Assembly: GCA_030024065.1 (NCBI GenBank) | Contig: JASEIE010000066.1 | Location: 1-13,678, forward strand | From: Thermodesulfobacteriota bacterium | GTDB taxonomy: Bacteria; Desulfobacterota; BSN033; UBA1163 | Direction: 5' to 3' | DNA length: 13,678 nt | Part shown: positions 1 through 6,916 of the stretch, piece by piece | Numbering within the stretch: the first letter of the stretch is position 1 | How the letters are laid out: each line of letters opens with the position of its first letter | Notes under the pieces: model-generated | Told to the model about the DNA's origin: nothing | The model's database searches: none | Seen by the model: the letters and a program-made list of their open reading frames with translations, nothing else | Program-made: the position numbers and the translations under genes

Positions 1-246
1 CTCAGCCTCTCCACCGATACCATCTATCGGATGGCCTCGATGAAGAAACTTCCCTACCTCAAAATTGGAGACAGGGTCCTTTTCGATATCAAGGCCCTCG
101 ACCGCTGGATCGAGAAGCATATGATCAAAGAGAAAGAGTGGAAGAGGGAGGAGCTTAGGGCCGAGATCGAACAGGAGAGGCCGAATGCAAAAACCTCAAA
201 GGAGTCTGATCTCCTGGGCCTCCTGAAGAGAAAAGGAAAAGATTAG
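1..246 (+). CDS. Helix-turn-helix DNA-binding protein, C-terminal part (5' end outside window)
   Basis: The reading frame is open from base 1, so the gene begins before the window. The visible 81 residues open with LSLSTDTIYRMASMKKLPYL, then KIGDRVLFD and a DRWIEKH helix. This is the pattern of the excisionase/MerR-like HTH_17 domain: recognition helix 'S.dTIYR', a wing around 'lPylKiGdRvlFd', and a terminal 'aldrWi'. The rest (about residues 42-81) is a highly charged Lys/Glu tail ending in LLKRKGKD. Such proteins bind DNA as small transcription regulators or as excisionases of mobile elements, and nothing visible decides between these. An internal ATG at 31 could be taken as a start, but it would cut the HTH helix, so the upstream frame is preferred. 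The family call is good and the role is unknown. Confidence 0.75.
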   Translation, partial: LSLSTDTIYRMASMKKLPYLKIGDRVLFDIKALDRWIEKHMIKEKEWKREELRAEIEQERPNAKTSKESDLLGLLKRKGKD

Positions 247-309
247 TCATTTCAGTTTCGAACTGCCTAAAAATGAGAAGAGCTTTAGAGTAACACACTT
301 TTTTCTTGC

Positions 310-338
310 TTGACAGGGAGAAGGGTTCGCCTTAAAAT
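310..338 (+). promoter_or_regulatory. Near-consensus sigma70 promoter of the small-ORF unit
   Basis: TTGACA (310-315) and TAAAAT (333-338) are separated by exactly 17 bases. This is a perfect -35 and a five-of-six -10. Transcription would begin near 345, only about 20 bases before the small ORF at 365. It is the best-looking plus-strand promoter in the window. Confidence 0.7.
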
Positions 339-364
339 GATAATAAGAAAAGGAGGTGAGACCC

Positions 365-439
365 ATGAGATGGATGTTTCCCCATGCAACCCATTGTTCG
401 ACCTGCGGTTCTATACGCCAGTCCCGAGCAAGACATTAA
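365..439 (+). CDS. Small 24-codon ORF, Cys/Arg-containing peptide (possible leader peptide)
   Basis: The ATG at 365 is preceded by AAAAGGAGGTGAG (348-360), one of the strongest Shine-Dalgarno sequences in the window, at good spacing. The 24-residue product starts MRWMFPHATHCSTCG and ends with an Arg-rich SIRQSRARH. It has a C-x2-C pair next to His residues, so it could bind a metal or be redox active. I recognise no family. The unit has its own promoter (310-338) and an intrinsic terminator (485-514), and lies 121 bases before the MFS gene. Two readings fit: an independent micro-gene, or a leader peptide controlling read-through into the MFS transporter. No competing antiterminator hairpin was evident by eye. 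That it is translated is likely from the SD; its function is unknown. Confidence 0.55.
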   Translation: MRWMFPHATHCSTCGSIRQSRARH

Positions 440-484
440 ACTGCTCATCAGGCGTTGAAAAAAAACGAAGATCCGTTAGATTCT

Positions 485-518
485 AAAAAGGCCGGTTCAT
501 TCTCCGGCCTTTTTAGTC
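485..518 (+). terminator. Intrinsic terminator between the small ORF and the MFS gene
   Basis: AAAAAGGCCGG (485-495) pairs perfectly with CCGGCCTTTTT (504-514) around the 8-base loop TTCATTCT. The 3' arm runs into T-rich sequence. The A-run before and T-run after make it potentially bidirectional. It would end the transcript from the 310-338 promoter unless an upstream event lets polymerase through into the MFS gene at 561. Confidence 0.85.
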
Positions 519-560
519 TTTTTAGATATTCCGGCTCAGACCGAGGCCAGGTTTTTGTCT

Positions 561-1772
561 ATGGAAGGTGTTCAAAATTCCGGGGATTCAAAGAAGGAGA
601 TAACCTCCCATTCTTTCCTGCGCTATGCAGGGCCACTCTTTTTTCTTGTTGGTATCTTCTTTATTAACTTCCTTTCCAGGATTATTCTTTCTCCCCTGAT
701 GCCAACAGTCGAAAAGGATCTGAAGATCGGACATGATGAAGCGGGCTCCCTCTTTTTTCTCATCTCACTGGGATATTGCCTCGGTATGTTGACATCGGGT
801 TTTATCTCTTCCCGTTTTAAACATAGAAGGACGATTATCTTCTCGTCGTTCGCAGCGGGCGGAGCCCTCCTTTGGGTCAGCTTCAGTAGTAACCTTTGGG
901 GAATCAGGCTTGGACTTCTCATCATGGGAATCGCAGCAGGATTCTATCTTCCCTCAGGCATTGCCACTCTTACCGAATTGGTGCCGCCCCGGCATTTGGG
1001 GAAGGCCTTTGCCATTCATGAACTGGCCCCCAATCTTGGCTTTATCCTCGCTCCCATTCTCACCGAGTTTCTCCTGGAATGGTGTCTATGGCAGAGCGTA
1101 TTGACCATCATCGGAATGGCTTCTTTGAGTGTGGGATTGATCTTCGTTCTTCGGGGAAAGGGAGGAAATTTTCCAGGTGAAGCCCCCAATTTAGGAATTC
1201 TGAAAAACATACTGAAAGAGCCCTCTTTATGGGTGATGATGGTTTTCTTCTCTTTAGGGGTTGGTTCGACTGTCGGAGTCTATTTGATCATTCCTCTCTA
1301 TCTGGTTGCGGAGAAGGGGATGGATCAGACCTGGGCCAACACATTGCTCGCCCTTTCACGAATATCGATCCTGGCCACCGTCTTTCTCGCAGGATGGGTT
1401 ATAGACCGACTGGGTGTCAAGAAAGCCTTGAAAGCCGTTTTTCTCACCACCGGTCTGGTTACAGCGATGCTTGGCATTGTTTCTGGGTCATGGATCGTTT
1501 TGGTCATCTTTCTGCAGCCCATCCTTGCTGCCTCCTTCTTTCCTGCTGGGTTTATCGCCCTTACCAAGATAAGATCTCCTCAGATCAAAAATGTAGCTGT
1601 CTCCCTTACGGTGCCTTTGGGTTTTTTCATTGGAGGTGGGGCGATCACAGCCGGGCTTGGACTGCTTGGAGAGGCCGGGCTATTTTTTCTGGGATTCATC
1701 CTCTTCGGGGGATTACTCTTTGCAGGCGCTGCATTAACACGATATCTGGATTTGGATGAAAATCAAAGATAA
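561..1772 (+). CDS. MFS transporter, 12-TM
   Basis: A 403-residue polytopic membrane protein of the Major Facilitator Superfamily. After a short polar N-terminus, hydrophobic helices follow one another as two six-helix halves. The loop after TM2 is GFISSRFKHRR, a variant of the MFS motif A. The equivalent loop in the second half is GWVIDRLGVKK. The polar segment around residues 197-210 (RGKGGNFPGEAPN) is the central loop. I chose ATG 561, with AGG 549-551 as SD; a TTG at 555 would add two residues. Substrate cannot be read from the sequence. Overall it resembles the broad group of anaerobe MFS carriers for organic anions or drugs. The terminator just upstream suggests expression by read-through or from a weak promoter not seen by eye. 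Tail LDLDENQR is polar and cytoplasmic, as usual. Confidence 0.88.
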   Translation: MEGVQNSGDSKKEITSHSFLRYAGPLFFLVGIFFINFLSRIILSPLMPTVEKDLKIGHDEAGSLFFLISLGYCLGMLTSGFISSRFKHRRTIIFSSFAAGGALLWVSFSSNLWGIRLGLLIMGIAAGFYLPSGIATLTELVPPRHLGKAFAIHELAPNLGFILAPILTEFLLEWCLWQSVLTIIGMASLSVGLIFVLRGKGGNFPGEAPNLGILKNILKEPSLWVMMVFFSLGVGSTVGVYLIIPLYLVAEKGMDQTWANTLLALSRISILATVFLAGWVIDRLGVKKALKAVFLTTGLVTAMLGIVSGSWIVLVIFLQPILAASFFPAGFIALTKIRSPQIKNVAVSLTVPLGFFIGGGAITAGLGLLGEAGLFFLGFILFGGLLFAGAALTRYLDLDENQR

Positions 1773-1904
1773 TCGTTCTTCCGGGGGCCGTTGTAAATAT
1801 TTATCAGGATGAGGTGACAAATATTGGGATAATTTTGGAATTTAGTCTGACATGGGTTAAAAATATTCTTAATTTTCAAAAGGTTATAATTTATTTAAGA
1901 GATG

Positions 1905-2152
1905 GTGCGAAATTTGCTTATCATTAAAACCAGAGGGAAAAGAGATTGATAAAGCCAAATCACGAGCAAAGGAAGTGTGGATAAAAATGGTGGCAAAGGG
2001 TATTTCGTTAAACAGTAAATTGAAAATGATATCTGGCCATTGCCATCCTCTCTGTGGGCACGATTTTTCTTCAATATAAAACAATCCGAATCGGCGCATT
2101 CAGCCTTGGCTTTAGCAGCTTTGAAATTGTAGAAAGATTATTCTCGAAATAA
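1905..2152 (+). pseudogene. Coding-like remnants in two frames, unrecognised
   Basis: Between the MFS stop and the DUF5674 remnant there is no intact gene, but coding-like text appears. One frame, without a normal start codon, reads RWCEICLSLKPEGKEIDKAK and continues as a charged helix to about 2028. It then contains two Cys (HCHPLCGHDF) and stops near 2070. In another frame, 2030-2152 reads YLAIAILSVGTIFLQYKTIR followed by IGAFSLGFSSFEIVERLFSK and a stop. This looks like one transmembrane helix plus an amphipathic helix. The switch between frames near 2030 suggests a decayed gene with a frameshift, perhaps a membrane protein with a charged N-terminal part. No family is recognised, and this is a weak call made from residue composition alone. 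Confidence 0.25.
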
Positions 2153-2437
2153 AATCCTTCGAAGGGTTGGATCTTCGACTTCCATCCCGTGGTTGCCCTG
2201 TCGGGGGCGAATATTGATCAGCGCTCCGAACCCCACTTTCCGGGACTCAGGATACCAGTCGGCACCCCAGACATCCTCCTGAAGACTCCCGTCTTCCAGC
2301 AGTGCCTCCTTACAATCAACATGATACTCTCCTCCTCCAGCAAGGACGTTTCGCTCCACATCCACAGCAAGTTTGATATATGTCTCAAGTTCCTCTTACA
2401 TTTCCTGAAGCTCTTTTGCCGTGATGTCATTCCTCAC
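2138..2437 (-). pseudogene. DUF5674-like gene, interrupted by an in-frame stop and N-terminally truncated
   Basis: On the minus strand, the 76 residues from 2365 down to 2138 read AVDVERNVLAGGGEYHVDC, then LLEDGSLQEDVWGADWYP and LINIRPRQGNHGMEVEDP. These match my memory of the DUF5674 family (GGE.HaD, LLE.GS.QeD.WG..wYP, INiRP.qgNrs..veDp). The same frame continues upstream through EELETYIKL to a TAA (forward 2396-2398), and past it to ITAKELQEM, which is the expected N-terminal helix of the family. So one frame carries both parts with a stop between them. The extreme N-terminus is missing: homology ends near 2424, where a TRAP permease fragment begins on the other strand. A GTG at 2437 is the only start in the remaining part. 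The function of DUF5674 is not known to me. It is probably dead. Confidence 0.75.
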
Positions 2438-2803
2438 CCTCCCATCTGTCTTGCCGTTTATGCGGCAGCCTCTCTGGCCGGTGCGGATATGATGAAAACC
2501 GCATTTCAGGCCATCAAATTGGGCATTGCTGCTTCCATCGTTCCACTCCTGTTTGTCTATCACCCTTCCTTGTTGTTGCAAGAAAATATTCTTGACATTA
2601 TTCATGCTATCATTATAGTAATGATTGGTATCAGTTTAGTTGCTATTGGAATCGAGGGATTCTTGTTTCGAAAATTGAACTGGGTTAAAAGGGTCCTCCT
2701 CATCCTCGGAGGGCTGGGATGTATGATCCCGGGCTGGAGGAGTGATTTGATCGGCCTGGTTATTGGTATCCCCATCATCCCGTATGAGTGGAGGGGATAT
2801 TAG
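2432..2803 (+). pseudogene. TRAP transporter fused permease (DctQM-type), C-terminal fragment
   Basis: The plus-strand frame from about 2432 to the TAG at 2803 reads PHPPICLAVYAAASLAGADM, then KTAFQAIKLGIAASIVPLLF and VYHPSLLL. It ends in hydrophobic segments with LVAIGIEGFLF and GWRSDLIGL. This matches the last part of the fused 4TM/12TM TRAP permeases (TPPv.lA.yAAAgiAga.pm.tgf.A..lG....ivPf.Fvy.p.LLl). The N-terminal some 500 residues are absent. Upstream, the frame overlaps the reverse-strand DUF5674 remnant and has no TRAP-like content, so the apparent long frame starting at 2189 is an artefact of fusion. TRAP systems import organic acids using a periplasmic binding protein, and no binding-protein gene is present. 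It ends 16 bases before the amidohydrolase, so the two may once have formed an operon. Confidence 0.8.
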
Positions 2804-2819
2804 AGAAGAGGAGGTTTCT

Positions 2820-3827
2820 ATGAAAATTGATATCTTTGCACACATCTTTCCAAAATCTTACTTCGATCGGATGGTCCAGGTGGCACCCAATGGAAGGGAT
2901 ATTCACAAACGGGTGCGCAATGTCCCGAGTATTGTGAACCTTGATGAACGGTTCAGAATTATGGATCGGTTCAATGACTATTCCCAGGTGATCTGTCTGG
3001 GTGCGCCTCCCATCGAGGTTTTCGGCCCCCCTACTCTCTCGACGGATCTTGCGAAATTAGCCAACGATGGAATGGCGGAACTGGTTCAGAGATATCCCGA
3101 TCGCTTCCCGGGCTTCATCGCCTCTCTGCCGATGAACGACCCGGATGGACTTCTTATAGAAGCAAAGCGTGCTATCAAAGACCTTAAGGCAGTAGGGGTA
3201 CAGATTTATACCAATGTGTTAGGCCGTCCCCTAACCCAACCTGAAACCATGCCGCTCTTCGACCTCATGGTTGAACTGGATCGTCCCATCTGGATGCACC
3301 CGGCCCGGGGCGCTGATTTCCCGGATTACAGAGGGGAGCCTAAAAGCCATTATGAGATCTGGTGGACCTTTGGCTGGCCCTATGAGACGAGCGTGGCCAT
3401 GGCCCATTTAGTCTTCTCCGGCCTCTTCGATCGCCATCCGGATATCAAAATCATTACCCATCATCTCGGAGGCATGATCCCGTACTTTGAGGGACGTATT
3501 GGCCCGGGGTGGGATCAGTTGGGAACCCGTACCTCTGACGAGGATTACACCCTTCTCCTGAAGAAATTGAAGAAGAGACCTCTCGATTATTTCCGTCTCT
3601 TTTATGGGGATACTGCCCTTTTCGGAGCCTATGAGGCAACCATCTGCGGACTCAAATTTTTTGGGGCGGAGAGGGTTCTCTTCGGCTCCGATATGCCCTT
3701 TGACCCGGAGAAGGGCTCAGCCTATATCCGATGGACCATTGAAATCATAGACCGTCTGGACATCTCTGCGGCAGACCGTCAGGCGATTTATGAAGGCAAT
3801 GCCAGGCGACTTTTAAAACTGAGGTAG
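2820..3827 (+). CDS. Amidohydrolase-2 (ACMSD-like) family metal-dependent hydrolase/decarboxylase
   Basis: A 335-residue TIM-barrel protein of the amidohydrolase-2 family, which includes aminocarboxymuconate-semialdehyde and gamma-resorcylate decarboxylases. Start ATG 2820 is preceded by GAGGAGG at good spacing; the frame extends upstream to 2763 but without an SD. Visible metal-site landmarks are H8 in IDIFAHIFP, H160 in IWMHPARG, H214/H215 in KIITHHLGGM and D291 in FGSDMPFDPEKG. The usual HxH of strand 1 reads F-A-H here, so the first ligand position is Phe; related proteins that I recall from anaerobes share this. Likely chemistry is non-oxidative decarboxylation or hydrolysis of a cyclic or aromatic acid, but the substrate is unknown. 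The preceding TRAP-permease remnant fits organic-acid catabolism. It is the only intact gene of this small cluster. Confidence 0.88.
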   Translation: MKIDIFAHIFPKSYFDRMVQVAPNGRDIHKRVRNVPSIVNLDERFRIMDRFNDYSQVICLGAPPIEVFGPPTLSTDLAKLANDGMAELVQRYPDRFPGFIASLPMNDPDGLLIEAKRAIKDLKAVGVQIYTNVLGRPLTQPETMPLFDLMVELDRPIWMHPARGADFPDYRGEPKSHYEIWWTFGWPYETSVAMAHLVFSGLFDRHPDIKIITHHLGGMIPYFEGRIGPGWDQLGTRTSDEDYTLLLKKLKKRPLDYFRLFYGDTALFGAYEATICGLKFFGAERVLFGSDMPFDPEKGSAYIRWTIEIIDRLDISAADRQAIYEGNARRLLKLR

Positions 3828-3941
3828 CGATTCCTAAAATGGGGAGGCGGAAGTGGTCGCAAAATGGGTGAGCAAGGTGGCGACCCGATTGAGAGAAGAG
3901 ATCGACATTTGAAATTGATTAATGCGCTTGATTCAAATTTC

Positions 3942-3956
3942 AAGGTGTGACACCTT
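3942..3956. repeat. Short perfect palindrome in convergent intergenic region
   Basis: AAGGTG (3942-3947) and CACCTT (3951-3956) flank TGA, in the gap between the convergent amidohydrolase and AOR genes. It is followed on the plus strand by a weak T/C-rich run. Next to it, TTGAAATT and AATTTCAA form a second, longer-spaced inverted repeat. Either could act as a weak bidirectional terminator. No classical terminator is present in the 156-base gap. Confidence 0.3.
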
Positions 3957-3983
3957 TCCTTTGCAAAAAAATGCAAAAAACGC

Positions 3984-5825
3984 TTATAGATCTAATTCCT
4001 TTAATTTTTCTGGTCTGGGGAACCCATCTTCTGTCCAACCGCGATATTCATAATATTCACCCAGCATCTGGCCGAGGGGTGGGAGATTTGGCGTGAGACC
4101 TTTACCCACTCTTTTAAGGGTAAGAGATCGATAAGGTAAGGTGTCATCTTTTCGACTGATCCCCATTCTTACATTATATAATCTCTTGAGATTGAAGATC
4201 CGTTCTCCAGTTTTTAAGAAGTCATCGATCGTCATCTCCTCTCCAGTGACATCCTGATACCATTTAACGATATGGGTGATGGTGATCCCTCCGAAAAGGA
4301 TGAACTTGCAGAGCTTGAGGGAATCCATCATCCCCATCAAATTCTGGGTCCTGACTGCGAGGATTCCCTTTCCATCAGCCTGAAATCGATCAAGAGGTTC
4401 CGGGATTCCCATTTCCGGGGATTTTAAAACCCTCTCAAAACTATGACTGAATCCAGCCAGATGGCATGCTCCTCTCGAAGAGGTTGCAAATCCCACCGCC
4501 CCTGCATTGTAACCCCTTGCATCATGGGCAGGGACTTCCAGCCCCTTAATGTGCATGGCAAACTCGACCGAGTTTTTTCCGATTTCTTCTGAAGCCCGTT
4601 TCACCCCTTTTCCCAGGAGTTCCCCGATCCCTTTCTTTTGAGCAATCCTCTGGATCATTTCGATCATCGCTTCTGCGCTCCCCCACCGGAGTTCAATTCC
4701 TCCTGTATCTTCCTTACCAATCAGACCCCTTTCAAAAGCCTCCATAGCAAAGGCAATCACTCCACCTGTGGATATGGTGTCAAGGCCAAGGCGGTTGCAG
4801 AGTTCATTGGCAAAGCACAGAGCTTCAAGGTCATCGATCAAACAATTGCTCCCAAGAAGGGCAAGGGTCTCATATTCTGGTCCTGCACCTTCGACACCGG
4901 CATAAGGCCCTTTTTCCAGTTTGACCCTTCTTCCACATCCAAGAATACAAGCATCACAAAAGTAACGACCGCTCAACAGGGTTTCAGAAAGGGTAAAACC
5001 GTTGATCTTTTCTGCAGACTCCTCCCAGCGTCCAACAAATTTCCAATTCTGTAAGGGAAGGGTGCCCATGGCTTCGAAAGTAGAAAGCCCTCCTGCTGTT
5101 CCGTATTTTCTGAAACTCTCCGCATTCTTATTGATCATCGCACTATGTTCTTTAAGAAGACGATCCACTTGATCCGGACTAAATACAGGCACCTTTTTCG
5201 TTCCGTAAACGACAAGGGCCTTCAGATTTTTTGATCCCATGACCGCCCCTAACCCACATCTCCCCGCTGCACGACCATCCCTTCCATCGGTCATGATTGC
5301 TGCAAGGGGAACCCTATTTTCACCTGCCTGGCCGATGGCGCTGACCACTGCCTTTTGGTCAGTCTCATTTTTAAGGAGAGGGTCAATTTCGTAGGTGTCC
5401 TTTCCCCAGAGATGGGAGGCATCTCGAATTTCCCATCTTCCATCATTGATCCAGAGATATATCGGCTTCTCTGATTTACCGGTGATGATGATCCCATCGA
5501 ATCCGGCTCGTTTCAACGTTGCGCCCCAGGTGCCTCCAACATCCGATTCGCCAAAAATTCCTGTAAGAGGAGATCGTGAAACAACAGCATGTCTTCCGGA
5601 AAGGGGAACCAAGGTTCCTGTGAAAGGCCCTGTCATCAAGATGAGAGGATTTTCAGGGCCGAGAGGATTCGTCTTTTCATCCGTCATCTCATATAGAAAT
5701 TTTGCTCCGAGGCCGCTTCCTCCGATAAATTGGTGAGCCCATGCTTCGTTAAGATCCTCGATGCGACCCTCCAACGTTGAGAGGTCGATATGGAGAATTT
5801 TGCCGATGTAGCCTTTTAATTTCAT
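3984..5825 (-). CDS. aor: Aldehyde:ferredoxin oxidoreductase (tungsten AOR family)
   Basis: A 613-residue AOR-family protein of the usual full length. These cytoplasmic tungsten-pterin enzymes oxidise aldehydes to acids with ferredoxin, or reduce acids in reverse. The N-terminal domain has GGSGLGAKFLYEM and GPFTGT...SGRHAVVSRSPLTG, typical pterin-binding text. The [4Fe-4S] ligands are C290, C293 and C297 (CDACILGC) plus C506 in MDSLKLCKF, matching the CxxCxxxC...C pattern of Pyrococcus furiosus AOR. RLGLDTISTG (345-354) and D501-S-L-K-L-C506 correspond to the two DxxGLD/C pterin motifs, although the first has Asn instead of Asp at its start. PAHDARG near 434 is also conserved. The start has AAGGAG at forward 5832-5837. 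It lies downstream of the formyltransferase-like gene on the same strand. Substrate cannot be assigned. Confidence 0.95.
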   Translation of the reverse strand: MKLKGYIGKILHIDLSTLEGRIEDLNEAWAHQFIGGSGLGAKFLYEMTDEKTNPLGPENPLILMTGPFTGTLVPLSGRHAVVSRSPLTGIFGESDVGGTWGATLKRAGFDGIIITGKSEKPIYLWINDGRWEIRDASHLWGKDTYEIDPLLKNETDQKAVVSAIGQAGENRVPLAAIMTDGRDGRAAGRCGLGAVMGSKNLKALVVYGTKKVPVFSPDQVDRLLKEHSAMINKNAESFRKYGTAGGLSTFEAMGTLPLQNWKFVGRWEESAEKINGFTLSETLLSGRYFCDACILGCGRRVKLEKGPYAGVEGAGPEYETLALLGSNCLIDDLEALCFANELCNRLGLDTISTGGVIAFAMEAFERGLIGKEDTGGIELRWGSAEAMIEMIQRIAQKKGIGELLGKGVKRASEEIGKNSVEFAMHIKGLEVPAHDARGYNAGAVGFATSSRGACHLAGFSHSFERVLKSPEMGIPEPLDRFQADGKGILAVRTQNLMGMMDSLKLCKFILFGGITITHIVKWYQDVTGEEMTIDDFLKTGERIFNLKRLYNVRMGISRKDDTLPYRSLTLKRVGKGLTPNLPPLGQMLGEYYEYRGWTEDGFPRPEKLKELDL

Positions 5826-5949
5826 GAGGGACTCCTTTCAGAAAATGGAGAGGCAAATCTTTCTCCTAATAACTCGCGTTCTGTCAAACCAGAAAAACTT
5901 GTACGGTGCATATGAATATCATTGTTGAAAATTTCTTAAAGGTTGATTT

Positions 5950-6816
5950 TTAACGTATGCTGTCAGCAAATCCATATTGATCAACCTGCCACCCTTCCTC
6001 TGGCATTTGAACGCCGTCAATATAAACTGTTCTGCCATCAACGGCAACTCTACCTTTTGCAATTAGCTCATGCACAGCAAAAGGATATATCTTCCAATCT
6101 CCTTCAACTTTGAGTGTTTCTTGAATACGGGTAGAAACCTCTTCTAATGATTTGTAAAGATTGTTCCCTTCTCTTTGCGCAGCTTCCCTGAATTGTTTGA
6201 GAGTTCTCGCCTCTATTCTTTCTGCAAATCTTCTTATTTCATGTAGCTCAACATCCCATCTTGAGAGCGGCAAGGATGCCGATTGGATCAATATTGGCCC
6301 GCCATCATCGCTTTGGTCAACAAAAAACAGAGTCGATTTCACGCTGCTTTCTTCAGCCAATATTGCTTTGCCAGCAGGTCTCCACCCAAGCCCAATGTAT
6401 TTTCGAGCATCCCCTGGATGAACATTGAGAATCTTCGGATAGTATCTGTTAACCATCCAGTTTCCTATCCACAGGTCATATCCGGCAAGACAGATTAGAT
6501 CTGGATGACTATTTAGCGTCTGCTCTACAAGCGTCATGATGGCTATGTCATAGCTGTCCCTTTCAACACCATCCCTGGGGATTTTTTCAAGTTTCCACAT
6601 CTCTTGGAAATATCTTCCAGAATCCAGCAGGACTGTTGGAGCACCATGATTTGTTGCTTTCGCTATGCCTGCACAACCGGGTACATCGCTGAAAACAACG
6701 TGATATTTACCAGGGTCCCCGTCGTATATTTTTTCATAATTGGTTCCTGAGCCGGAGACGCCGCAAGCATATCTCATTGGCCCAGAAGAGGGATCAAACA
6801 CCAATCTCGCTGTCAT
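5950..6816 (-). CDS. Formyltransferase-fold protein (PurN/formyl_trans_N-like), specialised paralogue
   Basis: A 288-residue protein whose core (about 15-180) resembles the N-terminal formyltransferase domain of PurN-type enzymes, which transfer formyl from 10-formyl-tetrahydrofolate. Visible are the glycine loop CGVSGSGTNYEKI (18-30), PDLICLAGYD (105-114), the catalytic-type ILNVHPGD with N131 and H133, and DDGGPILIQ with D171. These match the Asn-His-Asp triad of E. coli PurN (N106, H108, D144) at similar spacing. It differs from housekeeping PurN (about 200 residues): there is an N-terminal extension and a C-terminal part of about 100 residues including KIYPFAVHELIAKGRVAVDG, reminiscent of methionyl-tRNA or sugar formyltransferase tails but not recognised. 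No purine genes are nearby. It has its own promoter (6871-6900). Acceptor unknown; it may formylate a small amine or sugar. Confidence 0.8.
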   Translation of the reverse strand: MTARLVFDPSSGPMRYACGVSGSGTNYEKIYDGDPGKYHVVFSDVPGCAGIAKATNHGAPTVLLDSGRYFQEMWKLEKIPRDGVERDSYDIAIMTLVEQTLNSHPDLICLAGYDLWIGNWMVNRYYPKILNVHPGDARKYIGLGWRPAGKAILAEESSVKSTLFFVDQSDDGGPILIQSASLPLSRWDVELHEIRRFAERIEARTLKQFREAAQREGNNLYKSLEEVSTRIQETLKVEGDWKIYPFAVHELIAKGRVAVDGRTVYIDGVQMPEEGWQVDQYGFADSIR

Positions 6817-6870
6817 TTCTCGTGCCTCTAAGCTGTCACATCGAGAGAAGTTTTGGTTTTGGTTGGACTG

Positions 6871-6900
6871 TTTATATCAAAAAAGGGGGTAGCGTGTCAA
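6871..6900 (-). promoter_or_regulatory. Sigma70 promoter for the formyltransferase-like gene
   Basis: Read on the minus strand, TTGACA (forward 6895-6900) and TATAAA (forward 6871-6876) are separated by 18 bases; shifting one base gives ATATAA at 17. Transcription would begin near 6864, about 48 bases before the ATG at 6816. Confidence 0.65.
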
Positions 6901-6916
6901 TCAGAATGCCACATTG

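Noticed and set aside
1884..2099. Minus-strand 71-residue open frame
   Set aside because: It has no SD or family resemblance, and the plus strand in the same place reads more like coding remnants.
2189..2803. A 204-residue plus-strand frame read as a single membrane protein
   Set aside because: Only the part from about 2432 resembles a TRAP permease. The first 80 residues are antisense to a recognisable DUF5674 remnant, so the frame is a chimera of a breakpoint.
4638..5054. Plus-strand open frame of 138 residues inside the AOR gene
   Set aside because: It lies antisense to strongly conserved AOR sequence including the cysteine cluster, and has no recognisable domain or SD.
5840..5949. A separate promoter for the AOR gene (minus-strand TTGACA around 5883-5888)
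   Set aside because: No acceptable -10 is found 16-18 bases downstream; the AOR may be transcribed from the promoter of the upstream formyltransferase-like gene or from a promoter not recognisable by eye.
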